The position numbers were made by a program, and so were the translations under genes. The notes under the pieces were generated by a model. That model was not told where the DNA came from and ran no database searches. It worked only from the letters and a program-made list of their open reading frames with translations. Positions 1 to 8,373 of a DNA stretch of 64,000 nucleotides are shown piece after piece (within the stretch, counting starts at the first letter, position 1; each line of letters begins with the position of its first letter). The DNA is from an uncultured Prevotellaceae bacterium (GTDB taxonomy: Bacteria; Bacteroidota; Bacteroidia; Bacteroidales; Bacteroidaceae): contig CACZTJ010000008.1 in NCBI GenBank assembly GCA_902784065.1, forward strand, positions 31,761 to 95,760, in the 5' to 3' direction.

Positions 1-823
1 AGATCTCCTCTACCCCACGCTCCATCTCCTCTACCGTAGGCAGGTCGCTCCATGGACGGAAGGGGTTGACATCTATACCCACAGGGTGGATGATGTCGTT
101 GATACCATGCTGGATGATAACATCGGTGGCACCAGCCACATTCATCTCAATGGGGAAACGGGTGGCACCCTTCAGACCGTAAGCCTGATAGGTGATGCAG
201 TCGTACTGACGCAGGATACGTGTACCACTGACGGCACGACGAATGATGGAAGCATTGGTGCCGAAGACTTGTTGGGCCATATAATCGGGCCATGACTGCG
301 CCGTAATGGAGTCACCATAACACACAATAGCATGATTCTCTGCCGAGGTCAGCACATCGATGGTGTTGAGAAAATAGAACCAGTTGGTATGACGAGTCAG
401 ATTGAGGGGCAATTCATCGGCTTCAGCATAGTTACCATAGGAATAATAACCCTTGGAAAGCGGTCCTGTAATAAGCGTGCCGCTATTCATCTGAGTGAAA
501 CCTGCCAGATAGATACTCACATTGATGGTGTCACCTCGGCTGACAGCATAGCTGATGGCATCGCTCTCTTTCTCACAACCAGGCTGAAGCGTCACGCTGG
601 TCTCACCTCCAAAGGTGACGGGGGTGTGATTGACAAACACCTTGGAGAGGGTGACAGGCTCAGTGCCTGTGAGGTTAGAGAAACGGAAACGCAGCATCGA
701 ACCGCTGAAACACATCCTGATAGGATAGCGCAGCGTAAGGTCTTTAGCGTAGGTGGCCTCAAGACGATTGGTAATAGAGGTGGCATTGCCCCAGCAAGCC
801 ACCCATTTGCTGTAGTCTGTCAT
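1..823 (-). CDS. SGNH/GDSL-family hydrolase, C-terminus outside the window
   Basis: Read on the minus strand from the ATG at 823, this frame stays open to the left edge, giving 274 codons of a longer protein. The first ~150 residues look like a beta-rich N-terminal domain. They are followed by SGNH block I, YGDSITAQ (Ser near residue 172), and HGINDI near residues 239-244, which fits the GxND block III. The family contains secreted and cytoplasmic esterases and acetylesterases acting on sugars or lipids; the catalytic Asp-His block would lie beyond the edge. No signal peptide is visible at this start. The start lies 10 bp after the asnA stop, so it is probably cotranscribed with asnA. The substrate cannot be told. 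Confidence 0.8.
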   Translation of the reverse strand, partial: MTDYSKWVACWGNATSITNRLEATYAKDLTLRYPIRMCFSGSMLRFRFSNLTGTEPVTLSKVFVNHTPVTFGGETSVTLQPGCEKESDAISYAVSRGDTINVSIYLAGFTQMNSGTLITGPLSKGYYSYGNYAEADELPLNLTRHTNWFYFLNTIDVLTSAENHAIVCYGDSITAQSWPDYMAQQVFGTNASIIRRAVSGTRILRQYDCITYQAYGLKGATRFPIEMNVAGATDVIIQHGINDIIHPVGIDVNPFRPWSDLPTVEEMERGVEEI

Positions 824-833
824 ATTGAACGAC

Positions 834-1871
834 CTAAATAAGGTTCATACCCAGTTTCTTGCAATCATTGCGCATCTCCTCGGGCCAGATGCTGGCCTGA
901 ATCTCGCCGATGTGACCCTTATGGAGCAGCACCATACAGAGACGGCTCTGACCGATACCACCACCAATACTTAAGGGTAAGTGATCATTGAGCAACTGCT
1001 GGTGGAAATAGAGTTCCTTGCGGTCTTCCTTATCCTCAATCTTCAACTGGCGCAGCAGTGACTCCTTATCGACGCGAATACCCATTGAAGAGAGCTCGAA
1101 CGAACGGCCCAGTACAGGATACCAGATCAGGATATCTCCGTTAAGACCCTCAAGACCATTCTCGGCAACTGTTGACCAGTCGTCATAGTCAGGAGCACGT
1201 CCATCGTGCTTCTCGCCATTCGAGAGCTTACCGCCTATACCTATAATAAATACAGCACCATATTTCTCACAGATGGCATCCTCGCGCTCCTTCGGTGTCT
1301 TGTCAGGATACATCTGCAACAGCTCTTCTGCGTGGATGAAATGGATCTTCTCAGGCAGGAAGGGCTTGATCTGCGGATAGGTCTCGCAGGTAAGATACTC
1401 TGTGCGACGGATAGCAGCATAGATACGCTCCACGATGTTCTCCAGGAAACTAATGGTGCGATCCTCCTTGCGGATCACAGCTTCCCAGTCCCACTGATCG
1501 ACATAGAGCGAATGGAGGTTGTCAAGCTCCTCGTCGGCACGTATCGCGTTCATATCTGTATAGATGCCGTAGCCTGGTTCAATCTTATACTCTGCCAGTG
1601 AAAGACGTTTCCACTTAGCCAGTGAATGAACCACCTCTGCCTTCGCATCGCCCAAATCCTTAATCGGAAAGGTAACGGCACGCTCCACACCATTCAGATC
1701 GTCATTGATACCCAGACCTTTCAACACAAAGAGAGGAGCTGTCACACGACGCAGGCGCAGTTCCGTAGAGAGGTTCTGCTGAAAGAAGTCCTTAATAAGT
1801 TTGATGCCTTGCTCCGTCTGCTTCATGTCAAGCAGCGGTTCATACATCACAGGTTTGATTACTTGTCCCAT
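834..1871 (-). CDS. asnA: Aspartate--ammonia ligase (asparagine synthetase A)
   Basis: Makes asparagine from aspartate, ammonia and ATP in the cytoplasm. The 345 residues match the usual AsnA length. The C-terminal half carries the class II synthetase-like core of this family, including SSMGIRVDKESLLRQL, the run YFHQQLLNDHLPLSIGGG and the motif GIGQSRLCMVLLHKGHIGE. It uses ammonia and is unrelated to glutamine-dependent AsnB. Its own promoter lies about 30-60 bases upstream, and the SGNH hydrolase follows after 10 bp. Nothing in the sequence looks damaged. Confidence 0.97.
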   Translation of the reverse strand: MGQVIKPVMYEPLLDMKQTEQGIKLIKDFFQQNLSTELRLRRVTAPLFVLKGLGINDDLNGVERAVTFPIKDLGDAKAEVVHSLAKWKRLSLAEYKIEPGYGIYTDMNAIRADEELDNLHSLYVDQWDWEAVIRKEDRTISFLENIVERIYAAIRRTEYLTCETYPQIKPFLPEKIHFIHAEELLQMYPDKTPKEREDAICEKYGAVFIIGIGGKLSNGEKHDGRAPDYDDWSTVAENGLEGLNGDILIWYPVLGRSFELSSMGIRVDKESLLRQLKIEDKEDRKELYFHQQLLNDHLPLSIGGGIGQSRLCMVLLHKGHIGEIQASIWPEEMRNDCKKLGMNLI

Positions 1872-1898
1872 ATTTACAGTTTATGTTTAAATTGCGTG

Positions 1899-1928
1899 CA
1901 AAGATACATATTTATTATCAATATGCAA
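1899..1928 (-). promoter_or_regulatory. asnA promoter, Bacteroidetes type
   Basis: On the minus strand, TTG (1928-1926), a 19-base spacer and TATCTTTG (1906-1899) match the Bacteroidetes -33/-7 consensus TTTG-N19-21-TAnnTTTG. It sits just upstream of asnA. Confidence 0.8.
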
Positions 1929-2056
1929 GGAAAATAAGAGATTTATTTGCAATATTATCACAAATCCTTGATATTTGATAGCATTTTGCATATTTTGCTG
2001 CCCGTTAACAAATCATAATTCTTAATTCGTCATTCGTCATTCTGAATTAAAAACAC

Positions 2057-2064
2057 TACTTTTG
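2057..2064 (+). promoter_or_regulatory. Probable tRNA-Arg promoter -7 element
   Basis: TACTTTTG fits TAnnTTTG and lies 42 bases before the tRNA. No clear -33 TTTG is visible, so support is moderate. Confidence 0.5.
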
Positions 2065-2106
2065 CATCCGCATTTCAAACAAATGCAACTGCCAGAAAGC
2101 AGTTCC

Positions 2107-2180
2107 GGTCCCGTAGCTTAGCTGAATAGAGCGTCAGATTCCGGTTCTGAAGGTCTTGGGTTTGAATCCCAACGGGATCA
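2107..2180 (+). tRNA. tRNA-Arg (anticodon CCG)
   Basis: A full 74-nt cloverleaf can be folded by hand. The acceptor GGTCCCG pairs with CGGGATC. The D stem is GCTT/GAGC. The anticodon stem TCAGA/TCTGA encloses loop TTCCGGT, giving anticodon CCG (reads CGG, Arg). The T stem is TTGGG/CCCAA with loop TTTGAAT, and the discriminator is A. CCA is not encoded. A strong hairpin follows. Confidence 0.93.
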
Positions 2181-2186
2181 CAAAAG

Positions 2187-2240
2187 AAAAAGGAGAATTA
2201 AATATGAAAGTTCGCTTTCAAATATTTAATTCTCCTTTTT
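2187..2240. terminator. Long hairpin terminator after tRNA-Arg
   Basis: The arms AAAAAGGAGAATTAAATAT and ATATTTAATTCTCCTTTTT pair around a short loop that itself contains GAAAG/CTTTC, and the right arm ends in a T run. It can work for the tRNA and, read the other way, has a matching T run for the minus strand. Confidence 0.85.
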
Positions 2241-2284
2241 GCTTTGTAGGATGGCTGGCGCCAGCCTACGGGAAAGACGCAGTC

Positions 2285-2301
2285 AATCCCAACGGGATCA
2301 C
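2285..2301 (+). repeat. Second copy of the tRNA-Arg 3' end (att-like)
   Basis: AATCCCAACGGGATCAC occurs at 2165-2181, covering the T-arm and acceptor end of tRNA-Arg, and again exactly here, 120 bp downstream. A direct repeat of a tRNA 3' end is the usual scar of tRNA-targeted integration. It directly abuts the stop codon of the next gene. Confidence 0.6.
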
Positions 2302-3357
2302 TTAGAAATTCTTTCGAACACCCTGCCACTCAGGGAACTTGAATTTCAGGTATTCATCGTCGAGGAATAGGGCGGATTGGCCTACCTTGCCTTTCAGTTG
2401 CCAGTCAAGCCACTTGATGACTGCCTTCGCATAATTACCACCATATTTCTCGTAATAGGTGCCGCTGTGACCATCCTTGGAATTCAGCATCACAACTGGG
2501 ATATTATCGGCAATGCGCTCATAGTCTTTCTGTGCATTGGCATAGGCAATATCAGCAGGACCACCAATCATATAGAACATCGGCTGATGAAGGTTCTTCA
2601 GACTCTCTTTCGTGGCACCCATCATCTCCATATCGCCGATACCAGTGTTCAGCATCACACAGGTCTTGATACGGGGATCGTAAGCGATAGCTAACACCTG
2701 CGCACCACCACAAGACTGACCCATGGCGGCTACACGATCAAGATCCAGACAATGATAGTATTCTGATTGCGCATCGGCATTCTGGTCTGTCAACCAACCC
2801 AGCACTTCCAACAGCATCTTGGGATAGGTCTGGAAATGGGGTGCCTCTGCCTGTTGCTTCTTTGATTTCTTGGCATTCTTAGCGGCCTGCTCTCTCTGCT
2901 TGGCTTCTTGCTCCTGACGTGCCTTGATCTCCTCAGGAGTCAGCGGCAGGATCTTCTCGCCATTAGCCATGATGACCTCTCCCTTGGTTTCAGGATAAGC
3001 GGCCTTCAGAACACCTCGCCACTGGGCCATCACATCGGCTTCGTCATACGGACCTATTGCTGCTGCCACATAACCGTAGGAAGCCACCTCGCTCAACAGC
3101 AGGCGCATCTCCACATTATTGTTGAAACAAGCGCCGTTGGCATAGACGATCACAGGCAGGCATCCCTGCTTGGCCACCACCTCTTTCAGGTTCTGAGGGC
3201 GATAGACCGTAAAACCTGGACAAGAGGCATCACCTACCACTTCTGACTTGAAAGGACCAGTACCGCCTTCTTCTACAATCTGTCTCTGAGTTGTCTGGGC
3301 ATTTGTCAGCCCCACACTTGCAGCGATCATCATCGCCATCATGAATAGTTTTTTCAT
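2302..3357 (-). CDS. Secreted alpha/beta hydrolase (dienelactone hydrolase-like fold)
   Basis: A 351-residue protein with a clear signal peptide (MKKLFMMAMMIAASVGLTNA, residues 1-20), so it is exported to the periplasm or beyond. VIVYANGACFNN near residues 70-80 resembles an oxyanion-hole strand. GQSCGG near residue 214 is the nucleophile elbow (G-x-S-x-G), and KDGHSGTYYEKYGG near the C-terminus supplies the probable catalytic His. A charged Lys/Glu/Gln-rich stretch at about residues 143-170 is an unusual insertion before the nucleophile and may be a flexible lid or linker. It looks monocistronic. Substrate unknown; the fold is confident, the reaction is not. Confidence 0.75.
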   Translation of the reverse strand: MKKLFMMAMMIAASVGLTNAQTTQRQIVEEGGTGPFKSEVVGDASCPGFTVYRPQNLKEVVAKQGCLPVIVYANGACFNNNVEMRLLLSEVASYGYVAAAIGPYDEADVMAQWRGVLKAAYPETKGEVIMANGEKILPLTPEEIKARQEQEAKQREQAAKNAKKSKKQQAEAPHFQTYPKMLLEVLGWLTDQNADAQSEYYHCLDLDRVAAMGQSCGGAQVLAIAYDPRIKTCVMLNTGIGDMEMMGATKESLKNLHQPMFYMIGGPADIAYANAQKDYERIADNIPVVMLNSKDGHSGTYYEKYGGNYAKAVIKWLDWQLKGKVGQSALFLDDEYLKFKFPEWQGVRKNF

Positions 3358-3390
3358 ATCAACTTAGTTTTTTATCAGTTATTGAGAATG

Positions 3391-3398
3391 CAAAGATA
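3391..3398 (-). promoter_or_regulatory. -7 element for the secreted hydrolase
   Basis: Minus-strand TATCTTTG lies 34 bases upstream of the ATG at 3357 and fits TAnnTTTG; the -33 box is weak. Confidence 0.55.
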
Positions 3399-3438
3399 GT
3401 GTTTTTTTAGAGAAGAGAGAAAAAAGAAAGGGTAAAAA

Positions 3439-3471
3439 TTTGTTTTGTATTTGTTTTATTTACTATCTTTG
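3439..3471 (+). promoter_or_regulatory. Orphan promoter upstream of the kinase remnant
   Basis: TTTG (3439-3442), a 21-base spacer and TATCTTTG (3464-3471) form a good Bacteroidetes promoter pointing at the decayed histidine kinase, which has no usable start. Confidence 0.65.
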
Positions 3472-3509
3472 CCACCAGAACTATAAACGCCTAAAACAAT
3501 AGACTTGAC

Positions 3510-3727
3510 AATGCCGTGAGGCGCTAAGGTCTGTTCTCGACGAACTGCTCGACAATGCCAATAAATTCACCAAACTCAGTGCCTTCACCGAGGGCATCGG
3601 TCTGGGACTGTCACTCAGTCGTCATACCGCACGCCAACTTGGTGGTGACATCACTTATGACGGCACCTATGAAGAAGGGACACGCTTCGTCGTTAAGATT
3701 CCGATTAATCCTTCTGAGAGGAGCTAA
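3510..3727 (+). pseudogene. Histidine kinase remnant (HATPase_c fragments)
   Basis: The plus strand reads CREALRSVLDELLDNANKFT, the N box of a histidine kinase. It then jumps straight to SAFTEGIGLGLSLSRHTARQ, the G2 box, and on to GGDITYDGTYEEGTRFVVKIP and a stop at 3727. The intervening G1 box (DxGxG) and F box are absent, and an in-frame stop lies just before the fragment. So the whole sensor and dimerisation part and the middle of the ATPase domain are gone. It is a dead gene. Its 3' end overlaps, in the opposite sense, the end of the UpxY-like gene. Confidence 0.8.
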
Positions 3728-4745
3728 AGACTAACTTGTAATCGACAAGGAAATCTTTTTGTTTGGGAGAAAGGCGATGACCTTTCCAAGATGCGATCTG
3801 TTGTTCCACAAAACTTCGAGACGCTTCATCACCCGACAACTGGGCCAGATAGAGTCGGATACGAAGCTTCAGGAAACTCTTGTCCTGAAGACGATCCATC
3901 ACCTGACGAAGACGCTGTTCTGCAGCCTCTACATCATCCTCAAGTTTCACAGCTGTCAGATAAAGGGGCAAGGCAAACTCTGCCTCCTGGGCTGCCACAT
4001 ATCCCTTATAAGGCATCACTCTCTCACGCACGCGACGTAACTCTGAAATCAACAGGTAATATTCTTTCTCGTGCTGATAGGAGGTGGGCACCTCAAACAA
4101 CAGGCGACGGGCGAGTTCATACAACAGTTTCTTGTCTTCTTCGATATTTCTGGAACGGGATTTCTCCTTAGGCGCTTTTTCTGGAGAAGATTTCTGTTGC
4201 TCCTCTGACGTAGCCAACTCAATCAGATCAGGCTCCAACTCGACAGCAGCATAGATCACACCGGGGATGGAGACCACCAGCTGACGGCGACGCTTACCCT
4301 TAATACGCAGGATAACGCCCTCACGACCATCGTAGAGACCGCCATTCACACGAATCTTATCACCCACCTGCAACTGGATCTCATCAGGTTTATAATACGT
4401 GATATTCTCACCTGCCTGCTCTGAGACGGCGATAAAATTTCGCATATCGTGCTCTGAGACAGAGAGATAGTCTTCCCTGTTGGAAAAAGTGGACTTACGG
4501 ATAAAGAGACCATCGCGACGGAACTTGATGGCATCACGCACTTCATCGAGCGTACCTCTCACAAAGATATAGCCTTTAATGGCTGGTACCAGTATGCGCT
4601 GACGCTTGCCTTTAAGCTCCTTTACTTCATACCGAAGGGGTACGAAGCACTCATGCGCATCGCGTCGCAACTCGTCACGGATCCTGAGTTCGCGTCCTCG
4701 AGTTACAGAGCCGATAACATACCATTTTATCTCGTTTTCATCCAT
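3705..4745 (-). CDS. UpxY/NusG-like transcription antitermination protein with long C-terminal extension
   Basis: The N-terminal ~180 residues are NusG-like. KWYVIGSVTRGRELRIRDEL opens the NGN domain, and LQVGDKIRVNGGLYDGREG with ILRIKGKRRRQLVVSIPG is a KOW domain. In Bacteroidetes such proteins (UpxY, LoaP-like) are recruited to RNA polymerase to prevent early termination in long polysaccharide operons. Here the protein is 346 residues. After a Lys/Ser/Glu-rich linker (about 185-205) comes a helical region rich in Leu, Arg and Glu with no relative I recognise. The ATG at 4745 is preferred over 4766 because the latter lies inside the -7 promoter box. No polysaccharide genes are adjacent. Confidence 0.75.
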   Translation of the reverse strand: MDENEIKWYVIGSVTRGRELRIRDELRRDAHECFVPLRYEVKELKGKRQRILVPAIKGYIFVRGTLDEVRDAIKFRRDGLFIRKSTFSNREDYLSVSEHDMRNFIAVSEQAGENITYYKPDEIQLQVGDKIRVNGGLYDGREGVILRIKGKRRRQLVVSIPGVIYAAVELEPDLIELATSEEQQKSSPEKAPKEKSRSRNIEEDKKLLYELARRLLFEVPTSYQHEKEYYLLISELRRVRERVMPYKGYVAAQEAEFALPLYLTAVKLEDDVEAAEQRLRQVMDRLQDKSFLKLRIRLYLAQLSGDEASRSFVEQQIASWKGHRLSPKQKDFLVDYKLVFSSSQKD

Positions 4746-4763
4746 CTTTCTCAAAAATTGCTG

Positions 4764-4771
4764 CAAAGTTA
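4764..4771 (-). promoter_or_regulatory. -7 element of the UpxY-like gene
   Basis: Minus-strand TAACTTTG fits TAnnTTTG and lies 19 bases before the ATG at 4745. It decides against the upstream ATG at 4766. Confidence 0.6.
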
Positions 4772-4814
4772 GTGCATTTTTTTGATTATTTGAAGGATTC
4801 TGCCGAAAAATGCT

Positions 4815-4822
4815 TAATTTTG
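4815..4822 (+). promoter_or_regulatory. -7 element of pepT
   Basis: TAATTTTG lies 29 bases before the pepT ATG, with TTTG at 4789-4792 as a possible -33 box (22-base spacer). Confidence 0.5.
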
Positions 4823-4850
4823 TATTCTCATTAGAAGAAAGATTACAAAA

Positions 4851-6074
4851 ATGGAAATTATCGAACGATTTCTTAACTACACAAAATTCGACACCCAGTC
4901 ACAGGAAGACAGCGATCAGGTGCCGAGTACCGAAAAGCAATTAGTATTTGCGAACTATCTGAAGAAAGAACTGGAGAGCGAGGGCTTAAGCGAGGTGGAG
5001 ATGGACGATAAGGGTTACATCTACGCCACACTGAAAGCCAACGTGAAAGGCGATATTCCAACCATCGGTTTCATAGCACATTACGATACAAGTCCCGACT
5101 GTTCTGGTGCCAATATACAAGCGCGTATCGTGAACAACTACGACGGTGGTGATATCCTGCTGTCAGAAGGCATTGTGAGCAGTCCGAAGAAATTTCCTGA
5201 ACTACTCAAACACGTAGGCGAGGATCTGATAGTGACCGACGGACACACACTATTAGGTGCCGACGATAAAGCGGGTATCGCAGAAATCATCCAGGCCATG
5301 TGTTGGCTGAAGGAGCACCCTGAGGTGAAGCACGGGAAAATCCGTATTGCCTTTAACCCTGACGAAGAGATTGGCATGGGCGCCCACCATTTCGATGTTG
5401 AGAAATTCGGTTGCGACTGGGCCTACACGATGGATGGCGGCGACGTGGGTGAACTGGAATTTGAGAACTTTAATGCCGCCAGTGCAAAGATCTTCATCAA
5501 AGGCGTGAGCGTACACCCGGGCTATGCCAAGAACAAGATGATAAACGCCAGTGTGCTGGCTACGGAGTTTGCACAGCTCCTGCCTGCCGATGAGCGTCCG
5601 GAAACCACTGAAGGCTATCAGGGATTCTACCACCTGCTGGGTATAGAGAGTCATGTGGAACAGGCGAAGCTGAGCTACATCATTCGCGATCACGACCGTG
5701 AACGGTTTGAAGAGCGCAAGCGTTTCGTTCTGAAATGTGCAGAACAGATGAACGAGACCTACGGAGAAGGCACCGTGACAGCAGAGGTCAAGGATCAATA
5801 CTATAATATGAAAGAGAAGATTGATCCACAGATGCACGTCATCGACCTGGTGCTACATGCCATGCAGGACTGTGGCGTTGCACCTAAGGTAAAGCCCATA
5901 CGTGGCGGTACTGACGGGGCCCAACTGTCGTTCAAAGGTCTCCCCTGCCCCAACATCTTTGCTGGGGGCGTCAACTTCCACGGACCTTATGAGTTTGTGA
6001 GCATTCAGTCTATGAAACAAGCCATGCAGGTGATTATCCGCATCTGTGAACTGACGGCAGGTTTCAACGACTAA
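4851..6074 (+). CDS. pepT: Peptidase T (tripeptide aminopeptidase)
   Basis: A zinc M20B metallopeptidase that removes the N-terminal residue from tripeptides in the cytoplasm. At 407 residues it has normal length. Metal-site motifs are in order: AHYDTSPD near residue 78, [10 protein letters not shown] near 140, NPDEEIGMG near 175 (catalytic Glu and metal ligand), the YTMDGG strand near 197, and the C-terminal [10 protein letters not shown] and [11 protein letters not shown]. The gene is divergent from the UpxY-like gene and meets the antiporter gene tail to tail with a 3-bp gap. Confidence 0.96.
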   Translation: MEIIERFLNYTKFDTQSQEDSDQVPSTEKQLVFANYLKKELESEGLSEVEMDDKGYIYATLKANVKGDIPTIGFIAHYDTSPDCSGANIQARIVNNYDGGDILLSEGIVSSPKKFPELLKHVGEDLIVTDGHTLLGADDKAGIAEIIQAMCWLKEHPEVKHGKIRIAFNPDEEIGMGAHHFDVEKFGCDWAYTMDGGDVGELEFENFNAASAKIFIKGVSVHPGYAKNKMINASVLATEFAQLLPADERPETTEGYQGFYHLLGIESHVEQAKLSYIIRDHDRERFEERKRFVLKCAEQMNETYGEGTVTAEVKDQYYNMKEKIDPQMHVIDLVLHAMQDCGVAPKVKPIRGGTDGAQLSFKGLPCPNIFAGGVNFHGPYEFVSIQSMKQAMQVIIRICELTAGFND

Positions 6075-6077
6075 ATC

Positions 6078-8336
6078 CTATACTTGAAACAGGGCGTCGA
6101 GCGCTTCTTCTTCGCCTACGACCCAAACAATATCCCCATCTTTAAACTTACGGTTTGGTGGGAAAGGAGACAGGTTCTGCTTTCCTTCCTCCAGGCCGAT
6201 GACCATACAGCTGTAAAGGTCGCGAATACCGCTATCTATCAGCGTCTTGCCCACGAAGGGACTATCGCTTGCTATTACCAGCTGACGCAGTTTCATGATA
6301 CGCTGTTCTTCGTTGGGGTCAACGCCCAGGCGCTCCGTCTCCAGAGCATCACGGAAAGCTGAGAACTGCTCGTCACTACCAATAGCCTGAAGCACGTCAC
6401 CAGGGAATATAATATAGTCGCCGTCAGGGATATTAACACGCCAGCCACTGCGAATGATACTGCTGACATGCACACCATACTTCTTACCCAGATTCAACTG
6501 TTTCAGGGTCTGTCCCATCCACATGGAATCAACAGGCACTTCAAAGTTGGCGATATGGATATCACGATCGAGCAGACGATCAGCATAGAGCGGACGCTTC
6601 TTACCATGGACTTCAGCAGCAATATCGCGTGAACGAAGGTTCTGAACAAACAATCGTTCGAGCGTGATACTACGATGCTTCACCCAACGGGAGAAAACAA
6701 TCAGTAGAACCACAAGCACACCGATGGTGATCATCAAGGCATTGGCAATCCGGCTGAGGTAATTGCAGATATAGAAGATAAAGCCTATCGCAATAATCGC
6801 ACGCACGATAATCGTAAAGATGAGCGGCAGACGATTGCGATTGCTCTCAGCCCACAGCGCACGGAACTCCGGACTGCGATTCTTCTTCATGACCATTGCA
6901 CGCAGGAAGGGGGCAATCAAAAGCACTGTCAGCACACCTGTAACGCCATTGGCATACCAATGGAGCTCCCAACCGGGCAACACACCACGCATAAAGGGTA
7001 GCACAAAGGTAAACATCACAGCAATAGCGGCAGATGACAAAATGGAATACACCACCGTGTTAACGGTCATCTGAGTGAGCAGCTTCTTCCAGTAGTTCTG
7101 TCCCTGCGTGTGCTGATGCGTATTCATCGAAAGCGAATTCAACGAATTGATCAGCTTGTTGGGCAGGTGGTGCTCCAGATGATTGTAAACCGGTGTGGAA
7201 AGCCGTATCATGTAAGGTGTGAGGAAAGTTGTAATAACGGATACGGCTACCACTACCGGATATAGGAAATCGCTGATAACGCCTAATGAAAGGCCTAATG
7301 ATGCGATGATAAACGAGAACTCACCGATCTGCGCCATAGAGAAACCACAACGCATGGCCGACTTCAACGACTCACCCGCCAGCATGAAAGAGAACGTACC
7401 AAACACGCTCTGACCTACCAAGATGGTCATCACCAGCAACAAGATGGGAAGCGCATAATCTACAAGGATCTTCGGATCAACCAGCATACCCACCGACACG
7501 AAGAAGATGGCGCCAAAGAGATTCTTCACTGGCTCCACAAGTTTCTCAATACGTTCCGCCTCAACCGTCTCAGCCAGGATACTACCCATGATAAAGGCAC
7601 CGAAAGCTGAGCTGAAACCTACCTTTGTCGAGAAAACAGCCATGGCACAGCAGAGTCCCAGCGACACCACCAGCATCACCTCACCATTGATCAGCGTACG
7701 CACACTGCGCAGGAACAGCGGAACGGCAAAGATACCCACCACCAGCCACAGGATCAGGAAAAAGACGATACTCAGAATCGACTGCAACATCTGACCGCCC
7801 TCAAGATTTCCCTGGGCAATAGCACTCAGCATCACCATCATCACAATTGCCAGGATATCTTCAAGGATCAGCACACTCATCACCAAACCGGCAAACTGCT
7901 GTTGGCGTAATCCCAGATCGTCGAACGCCTTATAGATAATCGTCGTTGACGACATCGCCAACATACCGCCCAGGAAGATACAGTCCATCTGTTCCCATCC
8001 GAAAAGCCGACCCACACTGAAGCCCAACATAGACATACAGAAGATGATGGTACAGGTAGAGATGATAGGCGAGGCGCCCATCTTCAGGATCTTCTTGAAA
8101 GAGAAATCAAGACCCAACGAGAACAATAGGAACATCACACCGATATCTGCCCAGAGATGCACGTTCTCCATATCAACGACTGATGCTGTATAAGGCATGC
8201 TCGGACTGACTACAAATCCAGCCACGATATATCCCAGCACCAGAGGCTGCTTAAGTTTTTTGAAGATCAGCGTCACGATACCAGCCACCATCAGGATGAG
8301 GGCAAGGTCTTGTATCATTGCAGGTAATTCGGCCAT
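6078..8336 (-). CDS. CPA2-family monovalent cation:proton antiporter with C-terminal RCK/TrkA-C domains
   Basis: A 752-residue inner-membrane protein. Residues ~1-390 form about 12 hydrophobic segments typical of CPA2 antiporters (KefB/KefC, NapA-like), including LWADIGVMFLLFSLGLDFSF, the conserved GxxLSSTxxx-type run AMSSTTIIYKAFDDLG and SSAFGAFIMGSILAE. A second hydrophobic block of several helices lies at ~425-565. Two soluble regions follow, with VPVDSMWMGQTLKQLNL and DYIIFPGDVLQAIGSDEQ, then SDSPFVGKTLIDSGIRD and KDGDIVWVVGEEEAL, which read as two TrkA-C-like regulatory domains. It probably exchanges K+ or Na+ for H+ and is gated by a ligand on the RCK part. It starts 37 bp after lptD and may be cotranscribed with it. 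Confidence 0.88.
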   Translation of the reverse strand: MAELPAMIQDLALILMVAGIVTLIFKKLKQPLVLGYIVAGFVVSPSMPYTASVVDMENVHLWADIGVMFLLFSLGLDFSFKKILKMGASPIISTCTIIFCMSMLGFSVGRLFGWEQMDCIFLGGMLAMSSTTIIYKAFDDLGLRQQQFAGLVMSVLILEDILAIVMMVMLSAIAQGNLEGGQMLQSILSIVFFLILWLVVGIFAVPLFLRSVRTLINGEVMLVVSLGLCCAMAVFSTKVGFSSAFGAFIMGSILAETVEAERIEKLVEPVKNLFGAIFFVSVGMLVDPKILVDYALPILLLVMTILVGQSVFGTFSFMLAGESLKSAMRCGFSMAQIGEFSFIIASLGLSLGVISDFLYPVVVAVSVITTFLTPYMIRLSTPVYNHLEHHLPNKLINSLNSLSMNTHQHTQGQNYWKKLLTQMTVNTVVYSILSSAAIAVMFTFVLPFMRGVLPGWELHWYANGVTGVLTVLLIAPFLRAMVMKKNRSPEFRALWAESNRNRLPLIFTIIVRAIIAIGFIFYICNYLSRIANALMITIGVLVVLLIVFSRWVKHRSITLERLFVQNLRSRDIAAEVHGKKRPLYADRLLDRDIHIANFEVPVDSMWMGQTLKQLNLGKKYGVHVSSIIRSGWRVNIPDGDYIIFPGDVLQAIGSDEQFSAFRDALETERLGVDPNEEQRIMKLRQLVIASDSPFVGKTLIDSGIRDLYSCMVIGLEEGKQNLSPFPPNRKFKDGDIVWVVGEEEALDALFQV

Positions 8337-8373
8337 TGTTATTCGGTTTTATGAGTCTTAGTTGTAAAATCAA

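Noticed and set aside
3705-4745. UpxY-like gene as first gene of a capsule locus
   Set aside because: Flanking genes are a hydrolase and pepT on other units; no glycosyltransferase is near.
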